Source: Acidobacteriota bacterium (lineage in GTDB: Bacteria > Acidobacteriota > Terriglobia > Versatilivoradales > Versatilivoraceae). From it: a stretch of DNA of 52,461 bases. This document shows positions 36,099 to 44,493 of the stretch, piece after piece; the stretch's first letter is position 1; the number at the start of each line of letters is the position of its first letter. Position numbers and translations under genes: made by a program. Location of the stretch: positions 1 through 52,461 of the forward strand of contig JAPPDF010000002.1 in the NCBI GenBank assembly GCA_028875575.1. Reading direction: 5' to 3'. The notes under the pieces are model-generated. The model was not told the DNA's origin, ran no database searches, and worked only from the letters and a program-made list of their open reading frames with translations.

Positions 36099-36119
36099 GC
36101 AATCGGGCCAAGCACCCTC

Positions 36120-38891
36120 CTACTGTCCCAGCTTCTTGAAGGAGTAGGACAGGCGGAAGTAGAAATAGGCGCCGTTGAATCCCCAGGGCGTGTATTCGCT
36201 GTACTGCTCTCCGACGCTGGTCGCGTTGGGAGAAACATCTGGAAAGGTGTTGAAGGCGTTGCGGGCACCCATCGCCAGGCTCGTCTCTTCGCTAAAGGGC
36301 AGACCAACCTCCAGGTCGAAGACCGGCTTGCCGTTGAAGAGGGTCTGAGCGCTGTCCCAGTCGAACCAGGCGCCATAGTAATTCAACCGTCCAAGGACAT
36401 TCACCGGGCCGATTTTCTGGCTGACGCTGGCGTTCCAGCGGTTCCTGGGGAGGGCTTCCTGAAGTTCCCGCAGGCGGCGGGCCACATTGAGCAGTTCCGG
36501 ATTGAAATGGGTCACCTGGGTGTCGGTGTGGTTGAAGACGGCGCTGAACACGGTGCCACCCTTCAGCCGGGGCGGCGCGTAGCTGAAGACCAGGTCGATT
36601 CCCTGGGTGGTGGTGGTGATGTCGTTGGTGAAAAAGCGAAAGCTGGCCAGGCCGCGAGCGTTCGCCACTCCCGCTTCCAGGAGCTGATCGACCTCTGTCG
36701 GCGTAAGGGTGAAGTCCTGGGTTACCGCCAGGCGGTCTGCCACATCGATGCGGAAATAATCGGCCGTGAGAATCAGCGTTCCCTGTTCCAGAACCGCCCC
36801 GGCTGTGTAGTTGACCGAGGTCTCGGGTTTGAGTGGCTCACCGCCCCGCAATCGGGCCACGGGGAAGATCGACGGAACCGTGCCCCGTTCCACCAGGTCG
36901 CCCAGGGTGGGGTCGAAAATCGTCGACAAGTTGAATCCGTTCTGCTGGCCCGGGGTGGGGGCGCGGAACCCGCTGCTCAGGCTGGCGCGGAGCGAAAAGG
37001 GATCCGCAAGCCGGTAGCGGCCCGACAGCTTGCCGTTGACCGTGGTGCCGAAGTCCTCGAAGTTCTCGATGCGAGCCGCCGTACCGACCGTCCATCGGTC
37101 CTCCGCACCCGACAGCTCGACATCGCCGTAGGCCGCAATGTTGCTGCGGTTCCACTGGCCGGCCGCTTGCGGGCTGTAGCCGCTGAAGCCGTTGGAACCG
37201 GCGCTGAAGCCTTGAGCTGCGTAGGGACCGACCTCCCAGGACTCCCGTTGTCCCAGCCGCGTCTCATACTGTTCGTCCCGCCACTCGGCCCCGGCGGCAA
37301 GGTTGAGCCTGTCGCTGACGGCATAGGAGACATCCAGGTTGAGACTGATCTCCTGCTGCCGATTGCTGCCCAGGTCAAAGTAGGTGGGAGTCTCCGGTCC
37401 GAGCGAGGCGTTGACCGTGTTGCTGATGAACAGATCGGTCTGGTGGGACCCGACGCTGATGCTGCCGTCCCAGACGAAACCCTTGCCGGTGAAGCCGCGG
37501 ATCCCGGCGACCACCGAACCGTCGGATACCGAGCCTCCGAAGTTGGGAGTGAACCCTCCGGGGAAGATCTCCTGGAACGAGAAGCAATCGGGGTCGGCCG
37601 TCACCCGTCCCATGGTGATCGGGTCGGGGACGTGATCGGTGACGGCCACCGTGGGACAGTTGGCCGAGGGTTCGCCGCGCGCGGCCGCAACGTCTCCGAT
37701 GAGCAGGGTTCGACCCCGGTCGGCGGTGAAGACGCCCCCGCGCGTGTTGGGGTTGCGGAAGAAGAAGCCGCCGGTCACTTCCTTGCCGGCATAGCCGGTG
37801 TGCCCGTAGAACTGCAGGCGATCGCTGAGAGGGAAGCCGAAATTACCGAAGAGCTTGAGGTCGCCGTCAATCTCCGGAGAGCCCCAGATCTGGGCGGGGT
37901 CTCGGACGTGGGTATTGCCTGCTGCCATGAGAGCCGCCACGTCGCTGCGCTGAACGCTGCGGTCGGTCGGTTCGGCGCCACCGTACTCGAAGCTGAGGTT
38001 GGCGAAACCGGTGGAGCCCAACGGCAATCCGGCGTTGCCGGCCACACGGTAGGTGGCGCCGTCCCATGGCTCCGCGTAGGTGCCCGCGTTGAACTCCAGA
38101 CTGGCGCCCGATCGGCTGTTCTTGGGCAGCAGATTGATGACTCCGGCAATGGCATCGGAGCCGTACTGGGCCGCCGCGCCGTCGCGCAACACCTCGGCCT
38201 GCCGCAGGGCAATCGCCGGTATGCCCGAGATGTCGGGTCCCTGGGATCCGAAGGCCACGCCGTTGCCGCCGTGCCAGTCGATGATGGAGGAGCGGTGGCG
38301 GCGCTTCCCGTTGACCAGAACCAGCGTGTGGTCGGGGGCCAGATTGCGCAGCATCACGGGCCGCACGATGGTGGAGGCGTCGCTGATGGGCTGGGTGTTG
38401 ACGTTGAAGGAAGGAACCACCGCCCGCAACTGGTTGGCCAGGTCCCGGCTCCCCTGACTGGTGAAGTCTTCGGTGCGGATGACGTCCACCGGGACCGTGG
38501 ACTCGGTCACCGACCGCGGCTCGGCCCGGCTCCCTACGACCACAATGGAGGTGGTGACCGCTCCCAATTCGAGCGAGAAGTTGCGAAGGACCAGTTGCCC
38601 GGCCCTCAGCTCGACGTCGCTGGCAGTGACGGTTTCGAAGCCTGAAGCCTCCACCGCAACCGTGTAAATCCCGGACTCCAGGGTCAATTGGTAGGCGCCC
38701 ACGGCATCCGTCAAGCCCGTAACCTCCGCTCCGGTGGCATTGTTGGTCGCCGTGACCTCCGCGGCCGGGATGGACGAGCCATAAGCGTCGTTCACCTCAC
38801 CTCTCAAGGTAGCGGTATCCTGAGCGTAGGCTGTGCCGGAGATCGCTATCAGGAGCAAGACAAGTGCCGGGACAGCAAGTCTTGGGAACAT
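36120..38891 (-). CDS. TonB-dependent receptor with carboxypeptidase-regulatory-like domain
   Basis: This 923-residue outer-membrane receptor has a signal peptide (LAVPALVLLLIAISGTAYA), then a carboxypeptidase-regulatory-like domain (TLRGEVNDAYGSSIPAAEVT, about 26-105). The plug domain (about 115-240) is well conserved: VPVDVIRTEDFTSQGS, RPVMLRNLAPDHTLVLVNGK and LRDGAAAQYGSDAIAGVIN. The barrel ends near YFRLSYSFKKLGQ. The plug resembles those of catecholate or oligosaccharide receptors more than Oar, unlike the receptor at 29186. GGAGAGG precedes the ATG at 38891. The substrate is unknown. The long plus-strand frame inside this gene is a shadow. Confidence 0.9.
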   Translation of the reverse strand: MFPRLAVPALVLLLIAISGTAYAQDTATLRGEVNDAYGSSIPAAEVTATNNATGAEVTGLTDAVGAYQLTLESGIYTVAVEASGFETVTASDVELRAGQLVLRNFSLELGAVTTSIVVVGSRAEPRSVTESTVPVDVIRTEDFTSQGSRDLANQLRAVVPSFNVNTQPISDASTIVRPVMLRNLAPDHTLVLVNGKRRHRSSIIDWHGGNGVAFGSQGPDISGIPAIALRQAEVLRDGAAAQYGSDAIAGVINLLPKNSRSGASLEFNAGTYAEPWDGATYRVAGNAGLPLGSTGFANLSFEYGGAEPTDRSVQRSDVAALMAAGNTHVRDPAQIWGSPEIDGDLKLFGNFGFPLSDRLQFYGHTGYAGKEVTGGFFFRNPNTRGGVFTADRGRTLLIGDVAAARGEPSANCPTVAVTDHVPDPITMGRVTADPDCFSFQEIFPGGFTPNFGGSVSDGSVVAGIRGFTGKGFVWDGSISVGSHQTDLFISNTVNASLGPETPTYFDLGSNRQQEISLNLDVSYAVSDRLNLAAGAEWRDEQYETRLGQRESWEVGPYAAQGFSAGSNGFSGYSPQAAGQWNRSNIAAYGDVELSGAEDRWTVGTAARIENFEDFGTTVNGKLSGRYRLADPFSLRASLSSGFRAPTPGQQNGFNLSTIFDPTLGDLVERGTVPSIFPVARLRGGEPLKPETSVNYTAGAVLEQGTLILTADYFRIDVADRLAVTQDFTLTPTEVDQLLEAGVANARGLASFRFFTNDITTTTQGIDLVFSYAPPRLKGGTVFSAVFNHTDTQVTHFNPELLNVARRLRELQEALPRNRWNASVSQKIGPVNVLGRLNYYGAWFDWDSAQTLFNGKPVFDLEVGLPFSEETSLAMGARNAFNTFPDVSPNATSVGEQYSEYTPWGFNGAYFYFRLSYSFKKLGQ

Positions 38892-39293
38892 GAACCTCTC
38901 CAGTTGGAACGAATCATTAATACTCAAAGCCCTTTGCAAAATTCGGAAGCGGGACGATTACCGGAAATGGCCACAAAAGGCACAAAAACACAATTTGTGC
39001 CTTTTGTGGTTAAAAAGCAGTTTTACCAGGCCGCACCCGATATCGAAAAAGGCAAAACCCAAGGTTTGCCGGCAAGATGACCTGACGCCCTGCGAATTTT
39101 GCAAAAAATTCCACAGCCATTGTACTACCTACCAGCGGGCTGGCATCTCTCACTGGGTCGCCGGGCATCGGGGATTCCGATGGCTTGCGCCAATGGCAAC
39201 CCGCAGACGCCGTAGCCACAGTTTACTGAAGTCTCTACCGATTCAGGGTTTTCGATAGACTACAATTCCAAACAAGTTTGGTGGAGTATCCCC
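38892..39293. other. Divergent intergenic region, 402 bp
   Basis: The region lies between the TonB receptor (minus) and the glycosyltransferase (plus). It is AT-rich for the window. It contains the perfect 16-bp inverted repeat described separately, and a -10-like TACAAT at 39261-39266, 27 bp upstream of the TTG at 39294, without a good -35. A 19-base segment at 39143-39161 matches an end of the 26641-type element at 16 of 19 positions and may be a relic. No gene is supported here. Confidence 0.35.
38971..39009. repeat. Perfect 16-bp inverted repeat with 7-base loop
   Basis: CCACAAAAGGCACAAA (38971-38986) is followed, after the loop AACACAA, by its exact reverse complement (38994-39009). Both flanking genes point away, so a transcription terminator is unlikely. 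The site is 80-118 bp upstream of the TonB receptor start. It could be a binding site for a dimeric regulator or a small dispersed palindrome. Confidence 0.6.
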
Positions 39294-40676
39294 TTGGATC
39301 TCAGAAGAGTCCTCCGGGCTGCGGACTCAGCGTCACTCGGAGACAAGTTGGTGCTGCCCCGCCGCGAGGGTGGGCGCCCAATGCCCACCTGGTACGTGGA
39401 TGCGGTCGGCTTCTGGTGTGTACTGGGATACGCGGCGCTGGCCCTTCTCGCCCGGCAGCCGGGAGAGCCGCCGCTGCCGGCTTTCTTCCTGCTGATCGCC
39501 TGGACCGGCTTGCCGGTGTTCGGCCTCTATCTGCACTTCCGCCGGCGAGAGGAGCCCTTTCCGCTCGGCCGCCTGATTTTCTGGACGGTAGCCTTCCGCA
39601 TCTGCGGGCTGGCGGGCGGTCCCTTCTACGAGGACGACTTTTACAGATACCTGTGGGACGGATACCGCTTCGCCACCGCCGGCACCCCCTACGGCGCGGC
39701 CCCGGAGGCTTTCTTCATCGACCCCTCCGTGCCGCCGGCCATGCAGTCCCTGCTCAGCGGCATCAACTATCCCGAACTTCCGACCATCTACGCCCCGGTG
39801 ACGCAGGCCATCTTTCTGTTTGGCTATTGGGTGCATCCGGGCAGCGTCGCAGTGCTGCAGGCAATCCTGATCCTGTTGGACCTGGCGCTGGTGGTCCTGC
39901 TGTTGCGCCTGGCGCCGGCGCGGAACGTGCTGCTCTATGCCTGGTGTCCTCTGGTGATCAAGGAGATCGCCTTTACCGCCCACCCGGACGGCGCCGGCGC
40001 CTGCCTTCTGCTGGCAGCTGTTCTGTTGTCCCGGAACCGCCGCTGGCAGGTGGCTGCCATCACGCTGGGGCTGGCCGCGGGAGCCAAGGCGTTCGGCCTG
40101 GTGCTGGCGCCGCTGGTGCTGGCCGGAGCCCGCCTGCGGCACTGGATGATGTTCGGCGCCACGGTGGCGGCTGTCTATGCTCCCTTCGTGTTGAGCGGCG
40201 GGAGCGATCTGGCATCGCTTCAGGTGTTTGCACGGGAGTGGGAATTCAACTCGTGGCTGTTCGGGCTGCTTGAGACCGCGCTGCCGCCGTTTGAGACCAG
40301 ACTTGCCCTGGGGCTTGCTTTTGCGGCATTCTGGGCCTGGTACCACGTCGAATACTTTCGGAGCCCCGCTCGGGTGATCCCGCGGGGGGATTGGATCTTC
40401 GGCGGGCTGCTGGCGGTATCTCCGGTCATCAATCCCTGGTACCTGCTTTGGCTGTTGCCATTCGCGGCGATTTATCCGACCATTTGGGCCTGGACGGCCT
40501 CCCTCGCCGTGCTGCTCAGCTACGCGACCGGGCTGAACCTGCAGGACTACGCCATGCACCCCTTTGGGCAGCCCTGGTGGGTGCGTGTACTGGAGTTCGG
40601 GGTGATTCTGTGCGGGCTCGCCTGTGACCTGGTGCGGCGCCGGCGGGCCGGCAATAATGAGGATGAACGACCATGA
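39294..40676 (+). CDS. Polytopic membrane glycosyltransferase (GT-C fold, GT87-like)
   Basis: This 460-residue integral membrane protein has about ten to twelve hydrophobic helices. After the first helices, the periplasmic loop EDDFYRYLWDGYRFATAGTPY carries acidic residues like the catalytic loop of GT-C enzymes that use polyprenyl-phosphate sugars or mannans (GT39/GT87 relatives). The VSPVINPWYLLWLLPFA block is also typical. The TTG at 39294 has GGTGGAG eight bases upstream; an in-frame ATG at 39381 (MPTWYVDAVGF) is an alternative with a more distant GAGGG. The stop overlaps the DUF547 start by four bases, showing translational coupling. The acceptor is unknown. Confidence 0.78.
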   Translation: MDLRRVLRAADSASLGDKLVLPRREGGRPMPTWYVDAVGFWCVLGYAALALLARQPGEPPLPAFFLLIAWTGLPVFGLYLHFRRREEPFPLGRLIFWTVAFRICGLAGGPFYEDDFYRYLWDGYRFATAGTPYGAAPEAFFIDPSVPPAMQSLLSGINYPELPTIYAPVTQAIFLFGYWVHPGSVAVLQAILILLDLALVVLLLRLAPARNVLLYAWCPLVIKEIAFTAHPDGAGACLLLAAVLLSRNRRWQVAAITLGLAAGAKAFGLVLAPLVLAGARLRHWMMFGATVAAVYAPFVLSGGSDLASLQVFAREWEFNSWLFGLLETALPPFETRLALGLAFAAFWAWYHVEYFRSPARVIPRGDWIFGGLLAVSPVINPWYLLWLLPFAAIYPTIWAWTASLAVLLSYATGLNLQDYAMHPFGQPWWVRVLEFGVILCGLACDLVRRRRAGNNEDERP

Positions 40677-41542
40677 AAAAAGACCGGATTGAAACGGCGA
40701 CGGCACGCATGTGGCTGCAGCGCAATTTGGCCTTGACCCTGCTCGCCACGGCTATTCTGGCTACCGCCTGCGCTCCCCCGCAACCGGAACGGATCTCCGA
40801 TTGGGATGCCAGCGACGAGTCCAATGTCGAGCCTATCGATCACGGCCCTTGGCAGAACATCCTGGACGCCTACCTCGATCCCGATCCCCAGGGCGTCAAT
40901 GTCCTCGACTATGCCGCTCTGGCAGCCAGTTCCGATGACACGGCCAAGTTGGCCGGATACCTCGAGCACCTGCAAGGAATCGACCCCCGAGATTACCGCC
41001 GGGCGGAGCAGATGGCCTACTGGATCAACCTGTACAACGCCCGCACCGTGAAGATGGTCTCGGACTCCTATCCGGTGGATACGATCAGGGAGATCCACCA
41101 GGGCGACGTCCCGATGACCGGCCCCTGGGGAGACGTGTGCGCCAATGTCGCCGGCCAGGACCTAACGCTCGACCAGATAGAGCACCACATTCTCCGCCCC
41201 ATCTGGCGGGACAAGCGGATTCACTACGCGGTGAACTGCGCCGCCTACAGTTGTCCGCAACTGATGGAGACGGCCTTCACTGCCGCCAATACCGAGTCGC
41301 TGCTCGAAGCAGGGGCGCGGACCTACGTGAACAGTGCTCGAGGTGTGGACGTGGTCGACGATGAGTTCATCGTCTTGTCCAGCATTTACAAATGGTATCC
41401 CGAGGACTTCGGGGATACCGAGGAGTCGCTGTTAGAGCATCTCGTCCACTACGCCGACAGCGAGTTGGCAGACTTTCTCGAAGGGTTCGAGGGCACGATC
41501 GACTACGACTACGACTGGAAGCTGAACCAACCCCAGCCCTGA
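40673..41542 (+). CDS. DUF547 domain lipoprotein
   Basis: This 289-residue protein starts with a lipoprotein signal ending in ATAC (Cys at residue 33 is the lipidation site). The DUF547 domain follows, with EQMAYWINLYNARTVKMV (near residue 117), IEHHILRP, RIHYAVNCAAYSCPQL (near residue 182) and the FIVLSSIYKWYPEDFG block. The conserved Cys of the NCAAYSCP segment and nearby His residues suggest a thiol or metal site, but the domain's activity is not established. Its ATG overlaps the glycosyltransferase stop (ATGA), so the two are made together. It probably acts in the periplasm attached to a membrane. Confidence 0.87.
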   Translation: MKKDRIETATARMWLQRNLALTLLATAILATACAPPQPERISDWDASDESNVEPIDHGPWQNILDAYLDPDPQGVNVLDYAALAASSDDTAKLAGYLEHLQGIDPRDYRRAEQMAYWINLYNARTVKMVSDSYPVDTIREIHQGDVPMTGPWGDVCANVAGQDLTLDQIEHHILRPIWRDKRIHYAVNCAAYSCPQLMETAFTAANTESLLEAGARTYVNSARGVDVVDDEFIVLSSIYKWYPEDFGDTEESLLEHLVHYADSELADFLEGFEGTIDYDYDWKLNQPQP

Positions 41543-41705
41543 TTACACACTTCACACCCACGGGAGACAGACGCCAAACGCCGCTCCAACGTTACTTCGC
41601 GAACTCTCGTCGGCCGAGGCACAAAGCACGCGCCTGCACCCGGCGACACCACCACTTGAAATTCGGTAAGATCACCTTTTTTTACCGCAACCGTTCGGTT
41701 TTCGT

Positions 41706-41734
41706 TTGTCAAACGTCACAAACGGCAATAAGGT
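41706..41734 (+). promoter_or_regulatory. Candidate sigma70 promoter for the small Cys-rich exported protein
   Basis: TTGTCA at 41706-41711, a 17-bp spacer and TAAGGT at 41729-41734 lie about 30 bp before the ATG at 41765. The boxes fit the consensus moderately and the spacing is ideal. A promoter here would separate the last two genes of the group from the DUF547 gene. Confidence 0.35.
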
Positions 41735-41764
41735 ATTTGAGCGCAACAAGAGGAGGATAGAGAC

Positions 41765-42139
41765 ATGAAGAAATTTGTATTGGCAGCCATCGTTCTCGCC
41801 GCCGGCATAGGGCTATTCCAGCTTTGGGTCTCGGCCTCCGGCTCCATCGGACCGGGATCCGGCAAGGTGAGTCCGCGCGCGGCCTACTCGAAAGGCAAGG
41901 CTCTGACGTTCGACCTGCTGGTCTGCGATACCTGCCCGCTAAAGAAGGGCGAACTCGATCGTGACCGTGCCAGGAGCCTCAGGGCCAGTCTGGAGGCGGT
42001 CTACAACGGCAAGACAACGGGATCGCCGGACGACGATGCGGTCACCGCGCTGTGCGGTAAAGACGACGTACAGGGCGAAGAATGCAAAATGAGGATGGAA
42101 GTGGTTCACTACTTCCTGACCCGGCGCTTCAAACTCTAG
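41765..42139 (+). CDS. Small exported protein with CxxC and Cys pair, unknown function
   Basis: This 124-residue protein has a signal peptide or single anchor (KKFVLAAIVLAAGIGLFQLWVSAS) and a mature part of about 100 residues. Four Cys are seen: a CDTC pair near residue 55, one in TALCGKDD near residue 100 and one in EECKMRM near residue 111. No CxxCH haem motif is present. Two disulfides or a metal site are possible. GAGGAGG precedes the ATG. The protein is charged and mostly helical in its second half. I do not recognise a family. The outer-membrane barrel gene starts 48 bp downstream, so the two are probably co-expressed. Confidence 0.7.
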   Translation: MKKFVLAAIVLAAGIGLFQLWVSASGSIGPGSGKVSPRAAYSKGKALTFDLLVCDTCPLKKGELDRDRARSLRASLEAVYNGKTTGSPDDDAVTALCGKDDVQGEECKMRMEVVHYFLTRRFKL

Positions 42140-42187
42140 CCCGTCTTCCTCGCAATCCATTCGATAAACAAGGAAGGTATCTACCCT

Positions 42188-43138
42188 ATGATCCGCAATA
42201 GTCGTTCGTTCGTGACCGTTCTGGTCGGCTCGGGGCTTGCCCTGTGCTTGTGGGCCCCTCTCTCGTTCGCCCAGGGCACGCCCTGGTTGGCCGAGCCGGG
42301 GACCGGCAGCGTCAACATTTCCTTCGTCAACCAGAATGCCACCGAGTTTTTCCGCCAGACCACCAAGGTGAAGGGACCTCTGGAGGCGACCGGGGCCAAC
42401 CTGGCGCAAAACACCATGTGGTTCGGGGTCAACTACGCCATCAATGACTCGGTAGCTATAGACGTGCAATCTGCTTGGGCGCGGAGCTTCGTGGCGGGCG
42501 CGGTCGGACCGTCGGGCGGCCAGGAGAGCTACAGCGGGATATTCGATTCCACCCTCGCCGTCACCTGGCGAATCGTCGATGAGCTTGTCAGCGACGCGCC
42601 CAGCGTCGCCGTGCGGGTGGGAGCGATCATCCCCGGCAGCTACGACACCGGCTATATCAACTCGCTCGGCGACGGCGGCGCCGGGGTCGAAACCTCGCTC
42701 ATCATCGGCAAGTTCGGCAGCGCGGCAGGAGTCTCGGCGGAGATCGGCTACCGGAACCGCACCAGCACCGAGGTCAACACCCAGGCGCTGGGCGGCGCTG
42801 CCTCGGGTGGGGAGAAGGTCGACATCCCGGCGGACGTATTCCTCAACCTGGGTCTCTTCATCCCGGCCGGCGACTATTTGACTGTCGGGGCGGACTATCG
42901 GATGGTCAATGCACTTGACGGCATCGACATCGGCGGGCCGGGCTTCTCGCCGAGCCAGTTTCCCGGCTTGCAGGAGGACGCGCACATCGTGGGCGGGCGG
43001 CTGATGGCCGACGTCGCCGACAACGTCAGCCTGAACGGGTTCGTCGGACGAGTGGTGGCGGGGCGGAACACGGCAGCCTCGCTGCTCATCAGCTTCGGCG
43101 TCAGCCTCGGCTTCGGCGGAGGCGGCGTCGGGTTCTAG
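42188..43138 (+). CDS. Predicted outer-membrane beta-barrel protein
   Basis: This 316-residue protein has a Sec signal peptide (VTVLVGSGLALCLWAPLSFAQ). The mature sequence alternates hydrophobic and polar residues in strands separated by Gly/Asp turns (VAIDVQSAWARSFV, STLAVTWRIVDELV, LLISFGVSLGFGGG). It ends with a Phe after a Gly-rich strand, as in outer-membrane barrels. It resembles short transporter-like barrels of the phenol-degradation MetA type in general character, but I cannot place it in a named family. GGAAGG lies just before the ATG. It is the last gene of the group with the DUF547 and Cys-rich proteins. Confidence 0.7.
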   Translation: MIRNSRSFVTVLVGSGLALCLWAPLSFAQGTPWLAEPGTGSVNISFVNQNATEFFRQTTKVKGPLEATGANLAQNTMWFGVNYAINDSVAIDVQSAWARSFVAGAVGPSGGQESYSGIFDSTLAVTWRIVDELVSDAPSVAVRVGAIIPGSYDTGYINSLGDGGAGVETSLIIGKFGSAAGVSAEIGYRNRTSTEVNTQALGGAASGGEKVDIPADVFLNLGLFIPAGDYLTVGADYRMVNALDGIDIGGPGFSPSQFPGLQEDAHIVGGRLMADVADNVSLNGFVGRVVAGRNTAASLLISFGVSLGFGGGGVGF

Positions 43139-43412
43139 CCGGAGATATTGCTACAACAGCATGTTCAGGGAAAGATCTTCACCTCAGGACTGACTATGGG
43201 CTCTGAATAGGGCCGACTACCCTTTCAAAGGCGAGTTCATCACCAATAAAAGGGATCATATGTTGAAGCCACCCGGAGCCTCAGGGAGCCCTCCGTATAT
43301 CGGCGCCTGCTCCTGTCCCACTACCTCCCTCAGTTGCAAGATAACCTAGCCAAGACAGGTCCCGTGAGGGACGTGACGCGCTCAGGGGTCCAGTCTCGGT
43401 GAATCATGCCGG

Positions 43413-44384
43413 CTATCGGTAGATCGCGGGGGGGCGGACCGAGCCGGATCCGGCTCGTCGGCGACGGGGACCGGAAAACGCAGCCAGGTGCACCACAACC
43501 TCATCCACCAGGAGAGCGCCGGCCACCAGGTGGTCGGCCACGCAGCCGAGGTCTCGGCCCAACCCCAAAGCCGGGCGGTCCTCGAAGGACGCCTTGAGGA
43601 TGCCGGCAAGGAAGGATCGGGCTTCCGCCGCCCGGCCCGACCTCTTTTGCGAGATTGGACGTTCGATGACGTCGACGGCATAGCTTCGAACGAGCCTGGG
43701 CAGCATCGAAGCGAAGGTTTCGGGTTGGTCGAACAGATCCAGGCCGAGTCGCTCCTTTCCGACCATGAAGACGGCACCGACTTGACCGGGAAGCGAATTG
43801 ACGGATTCGACGTATTGATCGAGCGTCGCGGCATGCCGTTCAAAGATCGAACTCATGGCTCTGCTGGGCGATGCCGCATCCATGGCGGCGGCTTTGGCCG
43901 CAATGGAGTGCCAGACCTGGGCCTGGTCGGACACCCTTTCACCGGTCTCAGCCAATGAATGGAGCACGCTGGCGAGCCTCTCAGTCCTGCCCCGCGCGTA
44001 CTGCAGCTGCTCGGTCACGACGAAATCGTCTCGCTCATAGTCCCAACGGCCCTCCTCCACGCACGACACGGGAATGACCACCGTGTGTTGCTCCGGGATG
44101 AGCATGGTGAGATTGGCAACGCGATTCTGCTTGGCCCCGACCAATTCTTCCCCGTCCAGGATCAGCACCGGCAGCTTCGATCGGTTCTCCACCGCAAGGT
44201 CAGGCACGCTTCCGGCTCGGGACACCTCTTTGACGGTGACCAAGCCTCCCCGCAGGCCGTCGGCCAGCATCAGGTATTGGAGGCTGCTGCGGACGTCCGA
44301 CAACAGCGGAAACATCGTCAGTCCCTTCCACGCCTGGGGATCTCCAAGTTTCAGGTTGGAGAGGGCGGCTTTCAGTGGATGCAT
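43413..44384 (-). CDS. ARPP-1-like domain protein (DUF6569 type)
   Basis: This 323-residue cytoplasmic protein contains the block KLPVLILDGEELVGAKQNRV (residues about 69-88) followed by HTVVIPVSCVEEGRW, which I recognise as the core of the ARPP-1 domain. That domain has been described by comparative genomics as associated with ADP-ribose-related conflict systems. The second half has helices (AAKAAAMDAAS, FERHAATLDQYV) and an RSYAVDVIERP strand. AAGGAG precedes the ATG at 44384. It is divergent from a MerR-type regulator across 109 bp that hold a strong promoter and repeats. The function is not experimentally known to me; the family name is from memory of the motif. Confidence 0.7.
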   Translation of the reverse strand: MHPLKAALSNLKLGDPQAWKGLTMFPLLSDVRSSLQYLMLADGLRGGLVTVKEVSRAGSVPDLAVENRSKLPVLILDGEELVGAKQNRVANLTMLIPEQHTVVIPVSCVEEGRWDYERDDFVVTEQLQYARGRTERLASVLHSLAETGERVSDQAQVWHSIAAKAAAMDAASPSRAMSSIFERHAATLDQYVESVNSLPGQVGAVFMVGKERLGLDLFDQPETFASMLPRLVRSYAVDVIERPISQKRSGRAAEARSFLAGILKASFEDRPALGLGRDLGCVADHLVAGALLVDEVVVHLAAFSGPRRRRAGSGSVRPPAIYR

Positions 44385-44414
44385 GGGCGACTCCTTGATA
44401 TGGTCAGCAAAAAT

Positions 44415-44463
44415 CAGTAAAGTGCATAATTATCGATGTAGAGGGGATTCTGTCAACAGTAAA
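44415..44463. promoter_or_regulatory. Promoter of the ARPP-1-like gene bracketed by direct repeats (candidate operator)
   Basis: On the minus strand TTGACA (44456-44451), an 18-bp spacer and TAATTA (44432-44427) form a near-consensus sigma70 promoter for the ARPP-1-like gene. CAGTAAA occurs at 44415-44421 and again at 44457-44463, just outside each box, with starts exactly 42 bp apart (about four helical turns). A downstream CAT is shared three bases after each copy. The divergent MerR-type protein is the obvious candidate binder. This fits a regulated promoter and is inferred from pattern. Confidence 0.5.
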
Positions 44464-44493
44464 CAACATTAATCACCATTAAAAACCACTTCT

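Noticed and set aside
36507-38645. A 712-codon open frame on the plus strand
   Set aside because: It lies antisense within the TonB receptor gene, whose protein has a complete domain plan. The plus-strand translation is low in complexity and rich in Gly, Val and Arg, as expected for a GC-rich shadow frame.
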